A stretch of 40,920 nt of DNA from positions 1 through 40,920 of the forward strand of contig DAHXNY010000008.1 in assembly GCA_027365175.1 (NCBI GenBank). The letters are read 5' to 3'. Made by a program: the position numbers and the translations under genes. This DNA is from Microcaldota archaeon (GTDB taxonomy: Archaea; Micrarchaeota; Micrarchaeia; Micrarchaeales; CABMGC01). A model generated the notes under the pieces. The model did no database searches and was not told the DNA's origin. It saw only the letters and a list, made by a program, of their open reading frames with translations. Positions 40,821 through 40,920 of the stretch are shown here, one piece after another (the first letter of the stretch is position 1; each line of letters begins with the position of its first letter).

Positions 40821-40916
40821 CTATTGCTTATAGTCGACTAAATTGAGGATCATTCGATCTATGTACGTCCTGTGGTGTGAGAAATTTTTACGTGGTGCTT
40901 TCTGTTTCAAAGCCAT
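40821..40916 (-). CDS. Possible 31-residue basic peptide ORF
   Basis: A short ORF starting four bases from the window edge; basic N-terminal half (ALKQKAPRKNF) and a hydrophobic C-terminal half. No upstream sequence is visible to judge a promoter. Probably chance, listed because the region 40661-40920 otherwise has no gene. Confidence 0.15.
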   Translation of the reverse strand: MALKQKAPRKNFSHHRTYIDRMILNLVDYKQ

Positions 40917-40920
40917 TTAT

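Overview
The window looks like part of an archaeal chromosome, most likely a small-genome DPANN lineage; Micrarchaeota would be my first guess, from general resemblance rather than a search. The archaeal evidence is: an archaeal/eukaryotic-type leucyl-tRNA synthetase of about 940 residues; a tRNA-Gln with an A1-U72 pair and no encoded CCA; many genes with a TATA-like box 25-35 bases before the start codon and almost no leader; GGTG/GGTAG ribosome-binding sites; and large surface proteins with archaeal class III (QLSIDY-like) N-termini. Against this background several genes look bacterial: IS66 transposase, dxr-ispH-ispG, 17-kDa-antigen lipoproteins, CsbD.

Region 1 (1-3290) is visibly more AT-rich. 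It opens with the 3' part of an IS66-type transposase. A compact three-gene cassette follows, which I consider the most exciting content: a small precursor peptide ending in a two-fold Cys-Gly-rich repeat, a radical SAM enzyme of the peptide-maturase type, and an M16 zinc protease. This reads as an archaeal RiPP (ribosomally made, post-translationally modified peptide) system, probably of the thioether-crosslinked sactipeptide/ranthipeptide kind. A convergent MFS transporter follows but looks like native DNA.

Region 2 (4.7-12 kb) holds small hypothetical proteins, two bactofilin-like beta-solenoid proteins in tandem, two bacterial-type lipoproteins, prephenate dehydratase, and an orphan HExxH metalloprotein with a small partner. 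A 13-bp element sits at the same distance from the TATA box of two promoters here, with a degenerate copy at a third.

Region 3 (12-18 kb) is metabolic: a tandem YjbQ-like protein and a divergent 6-phosphogluconate-dehydrogenase-like enzyme on the plus strand, converging on a dxr-ispH-ispG operon of the non-mevalonate isoprenoid pathway on the minus strand. The other MEP genes are not in the window.

Region 4 (18-31 kb) is surface biology: a Gln-rich single-pass membrane protein, a DUF4382-like surface protein, a small DUF4870-like membrane protein, and a divergent module of giant LamG-domain proteins with pilin-like N-termini, one preceded by a 36-residue overlapping ORF.

Region 5 (30.8-38.8 kb) holds a small SWIM zinc-finger protein, a radical SAM-carbamoyltransferase-glycosyltransferase cassette, leuS and an M50 membrane protease. 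Region 6 (from 38.84 kb) starts with tRNA-Gln. Immediately behind it lie, on the minus strand, another radical SAM/SPASM gene, a small Cys/His protein and a CsbD-like gene, all AT-richer, which suggests a tRNA-associated insertion.
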